DNA from: Hydrogenovibrio sp. SC-1
GTDB lineage: Bacteria; Pseudomonadota; Gammaproteobacteria; Thiomicrospirales; Thiomicrospiraceae
DNA: 64,000 nt
Direction of reading: 5' to 3'
Assembly (NCBI RefSeq): GCF_002848135.1
Contig: NZ_PKGB01000004.1
Location: 1-64,000, forward strand
The notes beneath the pieces were generated by a model that saw nothing but the letters and a program-made list of their open reading frames with translations, was not told the DNA's origin and did no database searches. Within the stretch, counting starts at the first letter, position 1. Each line of letters begins with the position of its first letter. This document shows, piece by piece, positions 45,105 to 53,690 of the stretch. A program made the translations under genes and the position numbers.

Positions 45105-45120
45105 TGTACCATTTTGTACA
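45105..45120. promoter_or_regulatory. Dyad TGTAC-N6-GTACA
   Basis: Perfect 5-bp arms with a 6-bp spacer, 14 bp to the right of the TTGAT dyad. No regulator is assigned. Confidence 0.35.
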
Positions 45121-45141
45121 TCTGGTGTTTTTGATTTTATA

Positions 45142-45162
45142 ATCCACAGAAGCTGTGGATAA
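45142..45162. promoter_or_regulatory. Inverted repeat containing a perfect DnaA box
   Basis: ATCCACAG-AAG-CTGTGGAT is a perfect 8-bp dyad. Its right arm extends to TGTGGATAA (45154-45162), the reverse complement of the DnaA-box consensus TTATCCACA. The left arm with flank reads TAATCCACA, one mismatch from the box. This suggests DnaA binding near fnr, or a chance hairpin. Confidence 0.45.
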
Positions 45163-45369
45163 CTTTGTGAGCAGTTTTGTTAGTTGAGGGGTAAATCCTT
45201 TAAAAGTGGTGGACTTTTTTAGAATGATTAAAAATTAAGCACCGGCAGAATGTGACAGTTGGTTTAAATATTTTCGATGCTTTTTGGAATAAATTCGTGC
45301 ATTCTAGTTTCGGTTGAAAATTTTTTGTTAAAATGCATCGAATTTAGCTAAAAATTGATTTTGTAAATT

Positions 45370-46110
45370 ATGACTGAAAAATATTCAAGCTTTCAAGCCA
45401 GTTGTGCAAATTGTGGCCTTAAAGGGATTTGTTTTGCACAAGGGTTGCATGATTCTGAAATGCAGGTGTTAGATGAGCTTGTTGATCGTACTCCTTGTAC
45501 ATTAAAGGGAGAATTATTATATTCAGCAGGAGATCCGTTCACTAAACTGTATGCTATTCGTGCAGGGGGTGTTAAAGTTTTTTCATGCTCAGACACGGGT
45601 GAAGAAATTATTCATGGATTCTACCTTCCTGGCGATATCATTGGTTTGGAATCAATGGCGTTTGAGCATCATCAGTATAGTGCGGTTGCACTAGATACAA
45701 CTTCAGTGTGTGGACTGCCTTATCAGCGTTTGGCGGCATTGGGGGCGAAAATTTCAAACTTGAATATTCAGCTTTTTAATTTAATGAGTTACGAAATTGT
45801 ATCCAGCCGGCAACACGCTAGGCTTTTGACTCAAAAATCGGCAGAACAGCGACTGGCTGAATTTCTATGGAATATGTCTCAAAAATTTCAGTCTAGAGGG
45901 TATGAGCATTTGCAATTTAGGTTAAATGTCCTTCACCGAGAAGTCGCCAGCTTTCTGAATTTAACACCAGAAACCATTTCACGTATTTTAGGAAAATTTC
46001 ACCAAGCGCAGATATTAACTTGGAAGAGAAAAGAAGTGACTATTCATCAAGAGCGGCTATTGAAAGCTTGTGCCACTGGCCAAGAAACGCAAGCGTGCTC
46101 TGGACATTAG
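45370..46110 (+). CDS. fnr: FNR-type oxygen-sensing transcription regulator
   Basis: FNR switches gene expression to low-oxygen life when its [4Fe-4S] cluster is intact. The 246-residue protein has the N-terminal cysteines C12, C15 and C21 (CANCGLKGIC) and the fourth ligand near C114 (SVCGLPY), matching the FNR ligand set. The cAMP-binding-like fold follows (YSAGDPFTKLYAIRAGGVKVF, GFYLPGDIIGLE). The C-terminal helix-turn-helix NLTPETISRILGKF has the Glu, Ser and Arg that read TTGAT half-sites. It stands alone between the long regulatory gap and pal. Confidence 0.93.
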   Translation: MTEKYSSFQASCANCGLKGICFAQGLHDSEMQVLDELVDRTPCTLKGELLYSAGDPFTKLYAIRAGGVKVFSCSDTGEEIIHGFYLPGDIIGLESMAFEHHQYSAVALDTTSVCGLPYQRLAALGAKISNLNIQLFNLMSYEIVSSRQHARLLTQKSAEQRLAEFLWNMSQKFQSRGYEHLQFRLNVLHREVASFLNLTPETISRILGKFHQAQILTWKRKEVTIHQERLLKACATGQETQACSGH

Positions 46111-46232
46111 CACTTAAATCGCCTGTAAAAAGGTCGTAAAAATATTCTTTAGTTAAAGCTTTCAATATTGGTAGATTTCTTTTAGAATTAAGAACATTAA
46201 ATTAATTTATATAAAATCAAGAGGATTCATCT

Positions 46233-46790
46233 ATGTCGTTATCTGGTCTTAAGCAGCTATTTTTGGTTGGTATTTTAGGAGTCTCTTTAGTTGGGTGTAG
46301 TTCTACTCCCACAAATGATGAGACAGCATCAAATACATCGGCTGCACAGGCTAAGGCAGATGCTGAAGCAGCTGCACAAGCTAAGGCAGATGCTGAAGCA
46401 GCTGCGGCTGCTGCTGTTCCAACTAATGCAGCAGGCATGACGGCAGATGAACTTTTTGCAGCTTTACAAGGTAAAGTGGTTAACTTTGAATTTGACCGTT
46501 CTGAAGTGCGTTCTGAATTTTATGATGTCATTAAACTCAATGCTGATTATATGGCCTTAAACAGTGCAGCCAATATTACGATTGAAGGACATTGTGATGA
46601 GCGTGGAACAAGAGAGTACAACTTAGCTTTGGGTGAGCGTAGAGCCAATGCCGTCAAAAATGCATTGATTGCAGAAGGCGTCAGCCCAAGTCGAATCAAT
46701 GTCATTTCTTACGGTGAAGAGCGTCCGGTTGATGCTGCTCACAATGAAACTGCATGGTCAAAAAACCGTCGCGCGGAATTTAATTATTAA
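46233..46790 (+). CDS. pal: Peptidoglycan-associated lipoprotein Pal
   Basis: Pal is the outer-membrane lipoprotein of the Tol-Pal system. The 185-residue protein has a lipoprotein signal with the lipobox LVGC (~19-22), an Ala-rich linker with two AQAKADAEAA repeats, and an OmpA-like C-terminal domain: FEFDRSEVRSEF, IEGHCDERGTREYNLALGERRANAVKNAL, ISYGEERP and KNRRAEF. Length and order are normal. It is not beside tolB or other tol genes, which is unusual. A strong terminator follows. Confidence 0.93.
   Translation: MSLSGLKQLFLVGILGVSLVGCSSTPTNDETASNTSAAQAKADAEAAAQAKADAEAAAAAAVPTNAAGMTADELFAALQGKVVNFEFDRSEVRSEFYDVIKLNADYMALNSAANITIEGHCDERGTREYNLALGERRANAVKNALIAEGVSPSRINVISYGEERPVDAAHNETAWSKNRRAEFNY
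46341..46400 (+). repeat. Two 30-bp tandem repeats in the Pal linker
   Basis: Units 46341-46370 and 46371-46400 differ at one base (CACAGG versus CACAAG) and encode AAQAKADAEA twice. Near-identity at third codon positions points to recent duplication by slippage. Copy number may vary between strains. Confidence 0.85.
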
Positions 46791-46810
46791 TTATTGATTC
46801 GTACTGTTAA

Positions 46811-46850
46811 AAAAAGCCTTTCTGCTTCGGGTAGAAAGGCTTTTTTTTTA
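46811..46850 (+). terminator. Intrinsic terminator after pal
   Basis: AAAAAGCCTTTCT pairs with AGAAAGGCTTTTT (13 bp) around a 9-nt loop containing TTCGG, followed by more T. It lies 20 bp after the pal stop and could work in both directions. Confidence 0.88.
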
Positions 46851-46937
46851 TCTCAAGCTTAGTTAATCCGTTTGGTAAAAGACCACCAAACTTAGGATAC
46901 TGTGAACAACCTACTGTTTAGAATTGGAATGGACTGC

Positions 46938-49583
46938 ATGACAATCACCACTCAACCAATGGAAAAGTTTTTAAAGGACTACCAACCGCCAGCTTTCTCA
47001 ATTGATGCCATTGACTTAACATTCGAATTGCAACCGGAAAGAACTCGTGTCGTTAACCGAATGCAGATTACCCCAATCGGTTCGGAAACGAAATTGGTTT
47101 TAGATGGTGAACACCTTCAACTGATCTTAATTTCACTCAATGGGAAGTCATTAGCATCGGGTGAGTATCAGTTGACAGCAACGACCTTAATGTTAAAGGT
47201 ACCGTGTGTTGCATTTGAATTAGAGGTGGTAACTGAAATAAATCCGCAAAGTAATACGCGATTGGAAGGGTTATATCGCAGTAGTGGGAACTATTGCACT
47301 CAATGTGAAGCAGAAGGGTTTAGGTCCATCACATATTTCTTAGACAGACCCGATGTATTAAGTCTGTTTACTACTAAAGTTATCGCCAGTAAGTCAGAGG
47401 TGCCAATTCTATTATCGAATGGTAATTTAATTGAGTCTGGTGATTATGATGCTGATAACCACTATGCCATTTGGCAGGATCCTTATAAAAAGCCTTCCTA
47501 TTTGTTTGCATTAGTCGCTGGTACCTTGGATAAGATTGAAGATCGGTATTTAACTGCGGATGGACGATCGGTCTGCTTAGAGATATATGTCGAGCCTCAC
47601 AACTTAGATAAGTGCTCGCATGCTATGACGTCGCTTAAAAAAGCCATGCGTTGGGATGAAGAACGTTTTGGCCTTAGTTATGACTTAGACCGCTATATGG
47701 TTGTTGCCGTTGATGACTTCAATATGGGGGCAATGGAAAACAAAGGGTTAAATATTTTTAACTCTAAGTTTGTTTTGGCAAATTCTAATACAGCAACAGA
47801 TCATGACTACGAAGGAATTGAAGCGGTTATTGGTCATGAGTATTTTCACAACTGGACCGGTAATCGTGTAACTTGTCGGGACTGGTTTCAATTAACTCTC
47901 AAGGAAGGGTTGACGGTCTTTAGAGATCAAGAGTTTAGTGCTGATATGCTGTCACCAGCCGTAAAGCGTATTGAAGATGTGCGACAACTACGAAGTTACC
48001 AGTTTCCAGAAGATACGGGACCTATGGCACACCCGATACAGCCACAGTCCTATATCGAAATGAATAATTTTTATACCTTGACTGTCTATGAAAAAGGGGC
48101 AGAAATTGTTCGTTTGTACCATACGTTACTTGGAGAGTCTGGGTTTCAAAAGGGTATGGATGTTTATATTGATCGTTTTGATGGTCAAGCCGTTACCATA
48201 GAAGATTTTAGGCATGCGATGGAAGAAGCCAATCAACAAGATTTATCTCAATTGCAGAATTGGTATGTTCAAGCTGGCACCCCTTGTTTAAAAGTACGTT
48301 CAGAGTTCGATGAGGCTTCTTGTCGGTTCCGTCTCCACTTTTCTCAGATGCTACATAATCAACAAACGCATTTACCATTCTTGATTCCTGTTTTGATCCG
48401 TTTTATGGATGAGTGTGGCCAGGATTTGCCTGTTGAGTTAGACATCGCGTCAGATCATTTATTTCTAACTGAAAAAGGTTGGTTGTTAAAAGTGACTGAA
48501 CTAAACCAATCGTTCGACTTTGTTGGCCTATCACAAGAACCGATTGTTTCCTTGTTACGCCATTTTTCAGCACCCGTTCAATTAGATTTTCCACAATCTG
48601 CCGAGTCAACGATTGCATTAGCAAGTTTTGATAATGATCCATTTGTGCGGTGGGAGTCGATCCAAACGTTGGCAATGGCTAATTTGAAATATTGTATTGA
48701 GTGTTATGAAGAAAATCGGTCAATGGTATTTACGACCGCTTATCAAACGGCTTTTTTACAGGTGATTCAAGATGCATCAATGGATAAGGCGTTAAAGTCA
48801 TTGGCATTGGCTTTGCCTGAATTAAGTTATCTTGCAGAACAATATACTTGTAAAAACATTGATGCGATATTGGCGGCACATAATTTCTTGAAAGTCGCCA
48901 TTGCCGATGCCTTTGAAGTGGAATTAAAGCAACTCTATTTTCAGCTACAAGATCAGCAAGCGCCTGATTACCAGTATTCTGCAACAGAAATTGCAAACCG
49001 AAAACTAAAAAATATTTGTTTAAAATATCTATTGCACCACTCTCATAACCTAGATATTGCGGTTGAACAATATCAAAAAGGTCATAATATGACAGATGTT
49101 CTAGCCGCATTAGACGCAATGAATTGGCATACTTCTGGGGCTAGAAATGCATGTTTGGAAGATTTTTATCATCATTGGCACGAGGATCAGTTGGTTTTAG
49201 ATAAATGGTTTGCACTGCATGCGAGTGCACCGATTGAAAACAGTCTTGAAGTCGTTAAGAAATTGATTCAGGAACCCAAATTTAGTTATAAAAATCCAAA
49301 CCGGGTTCGAAGTGTACTGGGCGTTTTTGGACGACAAAATTGGGTTGGTTTTCATCATGCATCTGGTGAAGGTTATATTTTTTATGCTGAACAAGTTCTG
49401 GTTGTGGATGCAATCAATCCTCAGATTGCAGCAAGACTTGTCGGTGCTTTTTCAGCATGGCGAAGCTTAGCAGAACCTCGGAAGACTCAAATGAATCAGG
49501 CATTGCATCACATTTTAGATACCCCTGATTTATCTAAAGACGTCTATGAAATTGTGTCAAAAACACTTGGCAGGTCTGTATGA
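46938..49583 (+). CDS. pepN: Aminopeptidase N (M1 family)
   Basis: PepN is a cytoplasmic zinc aminopeptidase. The 881-residue protein has GAMENKGLNIF and the zinc motif HEYFHNWTGNRVTCRDWFQLTLKEGLTVFRD (HExxH plus the downstream Glu), then YEKGAEIVRLYHTLLG. The long helical C-terminus is typical. The ATG at 46938 has GGAATGGA just upstream; a GTG at 46902 and another ATG at 46959 are alternatives. It is preceded by the pal terminator, so it has its own promoter. Confidence 0.93.
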   Translation: MTITTQPMEKFLKDYQPPAFSIDAIDLTFELQPERTRVVNRMQITPIGSETKLVLDGEHLQLILISLNGKSLASGEYQLTATTLMLKVPCVAFELEVVTEINPQSNTRLEGLYRSSGNYCTQCEAEGFRSITYFLDRPDVLSLFTTKVIASKSEVPILLSNGNLIESGDYDADNHYAIWQDPYKKPSYLFALVAGTLDKIEDRYLTADGRSVCLEIYVEPHNLDKCSHAMTSLKKAMRWDEERFGLSYDLDRYMVVAVDDFNMGAMENKGLNIFNSKFVLANSNTATDHDYEGIEAVIGHEYFHNWTGNRVTCRDWFQLTLKEGLTVFRDQEFSADMLSPAVKRIEDVRQLRSYQFPEDTGPMAHPIQPQSYIEMNNFYTLTVYEKGAEIVRLYHTLLGESGFQKGMDVYIDRFDGQAVTIEDFRHAMEEANQQDLSQLQNWYVQAGTPCLKVRSEFDEASCRFRLHFSQMLHNQQTHLPFLIPVLIRFMDECGQDLPVELDIASDHLFLTEKGWLLKVTELNQSFDFVGLSQEPIVSLLRHFSAPVQLDFPQSAESTIALASFDNDPFVRWESIQTLAMANLKYCIECYEENRSMVFTTAYQTAFLQVIQDASMDKALKSLALALPELSYLAEQYTCKNIDAILAAHNFLKVAIADAFEVELKQLYFQLQDQQAPDYQYSATEIANRKLKNICLKYLLHHSHNLDIAVEQYQKGHNMTDVLAALDAMNWHTSGARNACLEDFYHHWHEDQLVLDKWFALHASAPIENSLEVVKKLIQEPKFSYKNPNRVRSVLGVFGRQNWVGFHHASGEGYIFYAEQVLVVDAINPQIAARLVGAFSAWRSLAEPRKTQMNQALHHILDTPDLSKDVYEIVSKTLGRSV

Positions 49584-49654
49584 TTCGATCAAGGTTAGAG
49601 AGGGCGCTGAATGTTATGCCACTATTTTACTAAATGCGTACAAGATAAATCATA

Positions 49655-51052
49655 ATGAACCCCGTCGTTAGTTTTATTGCTAATTCCTTAATCTTGGTTC
49701 TATTGGCAATTATTGCCAGACCCGCAATAGCTGTTACAGCTCAAAGTATAGCGGTCGATTCGGAGAAGGGTCCGGATTTTGATCAGCAGATACAGCTTAT
49801 TGATGCAGAAATATGGTTATTAAAGGCAGAACTGGCTCAAAAAAATGGGGATGTCGTTCGTGTCAAACATTATTTAGAAAAGATAGACGTTTTATTTAGC
49901 TCTAATCGTCTTCCAAATCAATTTATCTCTAGAATTGAGCAGTTAAAGCACTATTTGACTTTGATAGATCAGGCTTCCCCATCAGGTCCCAAAAACATCC
50001 CTTACCGGTTTGCCCCCCACCGTATGTTGGCTTTGCTGCCGATGACAGGCCTTTTCGCACAAGCTGGTCAGGAAATTTATCAGGCAATGGTGACTGAATT
50101 TCAGTTAATTGCTCCACAGTATTCAATAGAAGTACTGGATACCAATATTTATGACTCAATGCAGGCTGTCTGGGAGTGGGTAGAATTATATCAACCATCG
50201 TTTATTTTTGGACCCTTACAAAAAGACAATGTTCATCAATTAGCCAGCTTAAAAATTGACATTCCGGTACTGGCGTTTAATGAGGCAGCCTTTTCAAAGC
50301 CTTATGTTAAGTTTTTGACACCACATTCTTCACTGAGTCTGGTTCAAAAAATGGTGTCTTTAATGGGAAATGGCGTCTACCGACGCGTTATGGTGCTAAC
50401 GGATGATTCGACCCGTTCGAAAACGATGTACCAACAGCTCCTTCAGACATGGGCGGCAGAACAATCACTAGAGGATGAAGTGGTTGCTCAAATTTTTCAT
50501 CAGCAGTCAGTTTCATCTCATGTTGATAAAGCAATGGAGAAAGTCGTGCAGGGTGACCAGTCTGAAATAAGACGCAATTGGTTACAGAAAATACTTCAAA
50601 CCTCTGTTCATTATGTCCCTAGGACACGGGGCGATATTGATATGATTATCAGTTTCTTACCTTATGATTCAGCTATGCAGGTAACGCCATTACTCGCTTA
50701 TTATCAGCTGAATCACGTTCCTCACTATTGGGTTCCATCCAAACTTCCAGCAACAGGTGAATTAATTCGCAGTTTACCTTTTTGGCAGGGAACCAGTGCT
50801 ATCTTTCCTTCCTACTATACTAAGTTCCTAAATACAAAAAATGATGACAAGGATTATTTAAATAATCAAGTTGGCATTTTTCCTGCTTTAGGATCTTCAG
50901 CAATAAAAGCCGTTACTCGGTTATCTTTAGAACAACCCAATGCGATTCAAACAGAGCTTGGCATTTTAAGTTTGGATGCAATGGGTAGGCTTCACCTGTC
51001 TCCCGACTTGGTCTGGATTGATAAGGGTGGTTTTGAAAAGCTGGATTATTGA
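49655..51052 (+). CDS. LpoA/LppC-like periplasmic protein (penicillin-binding protein activator family)
   Basis: The 465-residue protein has a cleavable signal peptide (core ~8-22, possible cleavage after ARPAIA), a helical N part, and a periplasmic-binding-protein-like half starting LALLPMTGLFAQAGQEIYQAMV. The YVPRTRGDIDMIISFLPYDSAMQVTPLLAYYQLNHVPHYWVPS stretch matches the LpoA C-domain, which stimulates PBP1A. Unlike E. coli LpoA it has no lipobox, and it is shorter. It follows pepN by 71 bp. The function is inferred from family. Confidence 0.7.
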   Translation: MNPVVSFIANSLILVLLAIIARPAIAVTAQSIAVDSEKGPDFDQQIQLIDAEIWLLKAELAQKNGDVVRVKHYLEKIDVLFSSNRLPNQFISRIEQLKHYLTLIDQASPSGPKNIPYRFAPHRMLALLPMTGLFAQAGQEIYQAMVTEFQLIAPQYSIEVLDTNIYDSMQAVWEWVELYQPSFIFGPLQKDNVHQLASLKIDIPVLAFNEAAFSKPYVKFLTPHSSLSLVQKMVSLMGNGVYRRVMVLTDDSTRSKTMYQQLLQTWAAEQSLEDEVVAQIFHQQSVSSHVDKAMEKVVQGDQSEIRRNWLQKILQTSVHYVPRTRGDIDMIISFLPYDSAMQVTPLLAYYQLNHVPHYWVPSKLPATGELIRSLPFWQGTSAIFPSYYTKFLNTKNDDKDYLNNQVGIFPALGSSAIKAVTRLSLEQPNAIQTELGILSLDAMGRLHLSPDLVWIDKGGFEKLDY

Positions 51053-51164
51053 TTTATATCACTAACTAGCTCTATCCGTGTAATGATTCGTTTAAATAGA
51101 AATACATCAAGATGTCATGTTTTGCTTTGTATTTAATTAAGAATTCTGTTTGAGGAGTGTGAGC

Positions 51165-52394
51165 GTGGCTGAACCAGGCAGCACAATTGACCCGAATGAT
51201 CTAGACAGTATTGATGCTTTACTTGACGAAGCTGAGTTAGAAGCAGCAGAAGAAGAGGAGCCGACTGTTGAAGAACTGTCTGAGTCAAATACAGAGAGTA
51301 TGGTCGATGCACCGGATAATGACTCGAAAAATAATGATGAAGAGTTGGATACGATTCCGGAAACACCGCCCGCTGAGGAACCTGAAGAAGAGGTTGACGA
51401 AGACGCTTCTGATGACGTCGCTGATGCAAAGGACGATAGTGAATCAGTTGAAGATGATCTGAATAACTTAGATGAGGATTTTGGTGTAGAGGATCCGGCT
51501 GAAAAAGAAAGTGACTCTAATCAAAAAATTGAAGAAGAGGTTTCTATTAGTGAGCCAGAACCCAAGGCTAATTTCGATGAAGAACCCATTGAAAGGGGTT
51601 TAAATAAGCCTGAAAAACCAGACGTGACCGAAGATCTTGCAGAAAGAATTTTACAGAAACGTGCATCAGTACAAAAAAAAGAACCCAGTAATTTAACGGT
51701 GGCAGAAATGGATTCAATTAAGAAACTTATCATTATATTTAGTTCAACCATTATCGTTCTCGTGGTCACTGCCATAGGAATTGGTTTGTGGGGTGCTTTA
51801 TCTTCGAGTAGTAGCCTTGATGATGAAACGATGACCTTAATAAAAGATACCCATGAAGGGGCAATGCAAAGCATGGTTAAGTCAGCCTCTACGGAAGAAG
51901 TTGTCAAGCAAGTGGGCAAAAAACTGGATGCACTCAGTTTTCAACTGGAACAGTTGAACTCAGATTTGGTACAGGTAAAAGAAGCCGTAACTGTTGCGCC
52001 ATCAAGTGCTAAAGACTCAGTTGCCGTGCTAAATTTAGAAAATGAGCAGGCAGCTCCTAAAAGTCAAGCCCCGGCTTCGACTAATGCACCAGTGGTTATG
52101 GATGCAGGTATGGGCAAAAAAATTGATAAAGTGAATGCACAAGTGGTCGTTACACAACGCAGACTTGCTGAAGTCAATAATCGTGTCAAACAACTTCAAT
52201 CGCAATATAAGACCTTTATAAAGGGATTAAAAGAACTCGAAAAGGCTCAATTGACAGGGCAAGCCAATATTAATGATTTATTAGAAGCAACAAAAGCGCA
52301 AGTTAAAGCCGAAAAGTTGAAACAACAGGCAATGGAAAAGTCCCGCTATGAGTATAGCGCACCAAATAGCCCATTTTTTGACTATGTTCGTTAG
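51165..52394 (+). CDS. Acidic cytoplasmic / transmembrane / periplasmic coiled-coil protein of the flagellar H-ring cluster
   Basis: This 409-residue protein was not recognised. Residues 1-~175 are extremely Asp/Glu-rich and likely disordered, starting with a DSIDALLDEAELE segment that resembles the short acidic DIDALL motif of FliM. A single membrane helix lies at about 185-210 (LIIIFSSTIIVLVVTAIGIGL). The periplasmic C-terminus has long heptad helices (KKLDALSFQLEQLNSDLVQVKEAV and later). The GTG at 51165 follows AGGAG by seven bases. The next three genes encode envelope proteins, one FlgP-like, so it may connect the cytoplasmic and outer parts of the flagellar motor. That is inference. Confidence 0.65.
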   Translation: MAEPGSTIDPNDLDSIDALLDEAELEAAEEEEPTVEELSESNTESMVDAPDNDSKNNDEELDTIPETPPAEEPEEEVDEDASDDVADAKDDSESVEDDLNNLDEDFGVEDPAEKESDSNQKIEEEVSISEPEPKANFDEEPIERGLNKPEKPDVTEDLAERILQKRASVQKKEPSNLTVAEMDSIKKLIIIFSSTIIVLVVTAIGIGLWGALSSSSSLDDETMTLIKDTHEGAMQSMVKSASTEEVVKQVGKKLDALSFQLEQLNSDLVQVKEAVTVAPSSAKDSVAVLNLENEQAAPKSQAPASTNAPVVMDAGMGKKIDKVNAQVVVTQRRLAEVNNRVKQLQSQYKTFIKGLKELEKAQLTGQANINDLLEATKAQVKAEKLKQQAMEKSRYEYSAPNSPFFDYVR

Positions 52395-52431
52395 TGATGC
52401 CGCTTAAGACTTGTGAGTTTAGGGAGTCACT

Positions 52432-52683
52432 ATGAATACGAGCAAGTGGATTTTAATCATAGGAGTTTGGTTGTTGGTCTCTAGTTGTTCGACTCAGTTT
52501 CAAAGACCTGATTATTACGCCGCCGAAAAACTAAGTGTAACGGATTATCAGGTCGGTGAAACCTATGATGTTGATGATCTGCGGTGTAGTGATAGTGGGG
52601 GGGGCTGCATTGAGGATAACAGAAATTTACCTGAAGGTTGGGTGGCACATCGTGCCTATAAGAAAGCATATTATTTTGAGTAA
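52432..52683 (+). CDS. Small lipoprotein of the H-ring cluster
   Basis: The 83-residue product has a signal peptide with the lipobox VSSC at about residues 16-19 and a ~64-residue mature part with two Cys (DDLRCSDSGGGCIED) that may form a disulfide. The family is not recognised. It lies 37 bp after the acidic membrane protein gene and 15 bp before the flgP-like gene, so a joint envelope role is likely. FlgO of Vibrio sits in the comparable place but is larger. Confidence 0.65.
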   Translation: MNTSKWILIIGVWLLVSSCSTQFQRPDYYAAEKLSVTDYQVGETYDVDDLRCSDSGGGCIEDNRNLPEGWVAHRAYKKAYYFE

Positions 52684-52698
52684 AATGGAGAAATGGTC

Positions 52699-53268
52699 AT
52701 GAAAAAACCAATGATATTAATGAGTGCATTGTCTAGCGCAATGTTTTTATCGGCTTGTACAGTTACACCTGCTGGCCCACAAAATTATCAACCACCAGTA
52801 CAGACCCCGGAAAAAGTCACAAAAGTGGTACCGATGCCGGTTAAGAAAGAAGCGCCAAAACCTGAGTTGATTAAGATTTCAGGTGTCGGCTATGGCGCAG
52901 AAAGCACCTTCGAAGGTTATACGCCAGGTCAAAGACGTTTAATGGCTATTCGATCAGCAAAATTGGATGCCTACCGTTCTTTGGCAGAGCAATTATATGG
53001 GATTAAAATTGACAGTAATACCTCTGTAGCAACGCTCACAGCACAAAATGATAGCTTTCGTGCTCGAGTTAATGCATTGGTTAGAGGCGCACGAATTGTC
53101 AGTATTACGCCTATGTCAGATAACAACTATGAAACCGTTCTAGAAGTGTATGTTGATAAAAGTTTCTTTGATAATGCCTTTGTTTATACCCATCAAGAAG
53201 CTAAAACAACGATGACAACTGATGACTTATGCCAATCTCTGAATTGCACCGGAGCAAGTGACCGTTAA
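52699..53268 (+). CDS. FlgP-like LPP20 outer-membrane lipoprotein
   Basis: The 189-residue lipoprotein has the lipobox LSAC at about residue 18. A Pro/Lys linker follows, then the LPP20 fold (ISGVGYGAESTFEGYTPGQRRLMAIRSAKLDAYRSLAEQLYGIKID ... ARIVSITPMSDNNYETVLEVYVDKSF). In Vibrio and Campylobacter FlgP builds the outer basal disk or H-ring around the flagellar motor. The second ATG (52699) is chosen because GGAG lies eight bases upstream. The neighbours and the flgT gene 4 kb away support a flagellar role. Confidence 0.78.
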   Translation: MKKPMILMSALSSAMFLSACTVTPAGPQNYQPPVQTPEKVTKVVPMPVKKEAPKPELIKISGVGYGAESTFEGYTPGQRRLMAIRSAKLDAYRSLAEQLYGIKIDSNTSVATLTAQNDSFRARVNALVRGARIVSITPMSDNNYETVLEVYVDKSFFDNAFVYTHQEAKTTMTTDDLCQSLNCTGASDR

Positions 53269-53308
53269 TTCTGGCTCTCGATAAATGAGAGGCTATGAGG
53301 AGAATAGG

Positions 53309-53611
53309 ATGATAAAAATTGCCAACATTATTAGTGTAAGCTTGCTTGTTGCTTTTGCCTTACAATCAACTGCAGATGCCGCCAGTATCAGTACACGCGT
53401 GCGGATATTGGAAGGAAAGGTTTATAAGCAAAGTAAGTTACTAGAGCAGCAATCGAGTCAAACTCAATCCTATTCAAAGGAACTCAAAAGAGGTCTTCAA
53501 GAGCTTGAAATACTTAAACGTGAAGTGAAGGGGCTTAAACAAAAAGAGCAGAAGACGACTAAAAAGAAGAAGCTTGATCCTCAAGTGTCAAAGCCGTATT
53601 CATTTCCATGA
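53309..53611 (+). CDS. Secreted coiled-coil protein of the H-ring cluster
   Basis: The ~100-residue protein has a signal peptide (~5-22, end ADA) and a heptad coiled coil (STRVRILEGKVYKQSKLLEQQ ... LQELEILKREVKGLKQKEQ), ending in a Lys-rich tail. The ATG at 53309 has GAGGAG six bases upstream. The family is not recognised. It is the last gene of the cluster before a bidirectional terminator. Confidence 0.65.
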   Translation: MIKIANIISVSLLVAFALQSTADAASISTRVRILEGKVYKQSKLLEQQSSQTQSYSKELKRGLQELEILKREVKGLKQKEQKTTKKKKLDPQVSKPYSFP

Positions 53612-53634
53612 TTGTTTTTAGACTTACTCAAAAT

Positions 53635-53662
53635 AAAAAACCGGCTTTTGCCGGTTTTTTTT
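53635..53662. terminator. Bidirectional terminator between convergent genes
   Basis: AAAAAACCGGC / GCCGGTTTTTT form an 11-bp stem with a T4 loop, with A- and T-tracts on either side. It serves the coiled-coil gene on the left and the PilZ gene on the right. Confidence 0.88.
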
Positions 53663-53690
53663 AACGATTCAATGAGGATCTAATGAGGAT

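Larger units (their letters stand above)
44669..45369. other. Long non-coding region upstream of fnr with several dyads
   Basis: About 700 bp between divergent genes has no supported ORF and is very AT-rich. It must hold promoters for both the kinase-Rieske gene and fnr. Four inverted repeats and one perfect DnaA-box match are listed separately. It is much longer than a simple divergent promoter needs, so a small RNA or complex control region is possible. Confidence 0.6.

Noticed and set aside
45140-45165. Replication origin
   Set aside because: Only one perfect and one near DnaA box are seen, with no AT-rich 13-mer set and no dnaA, dnaN or mnmG nearby.
46341-46400. CRISPR-like repeat
   Set aside because: The two 30-bp units are directly abutting with no spacer and encode the Pal linker.
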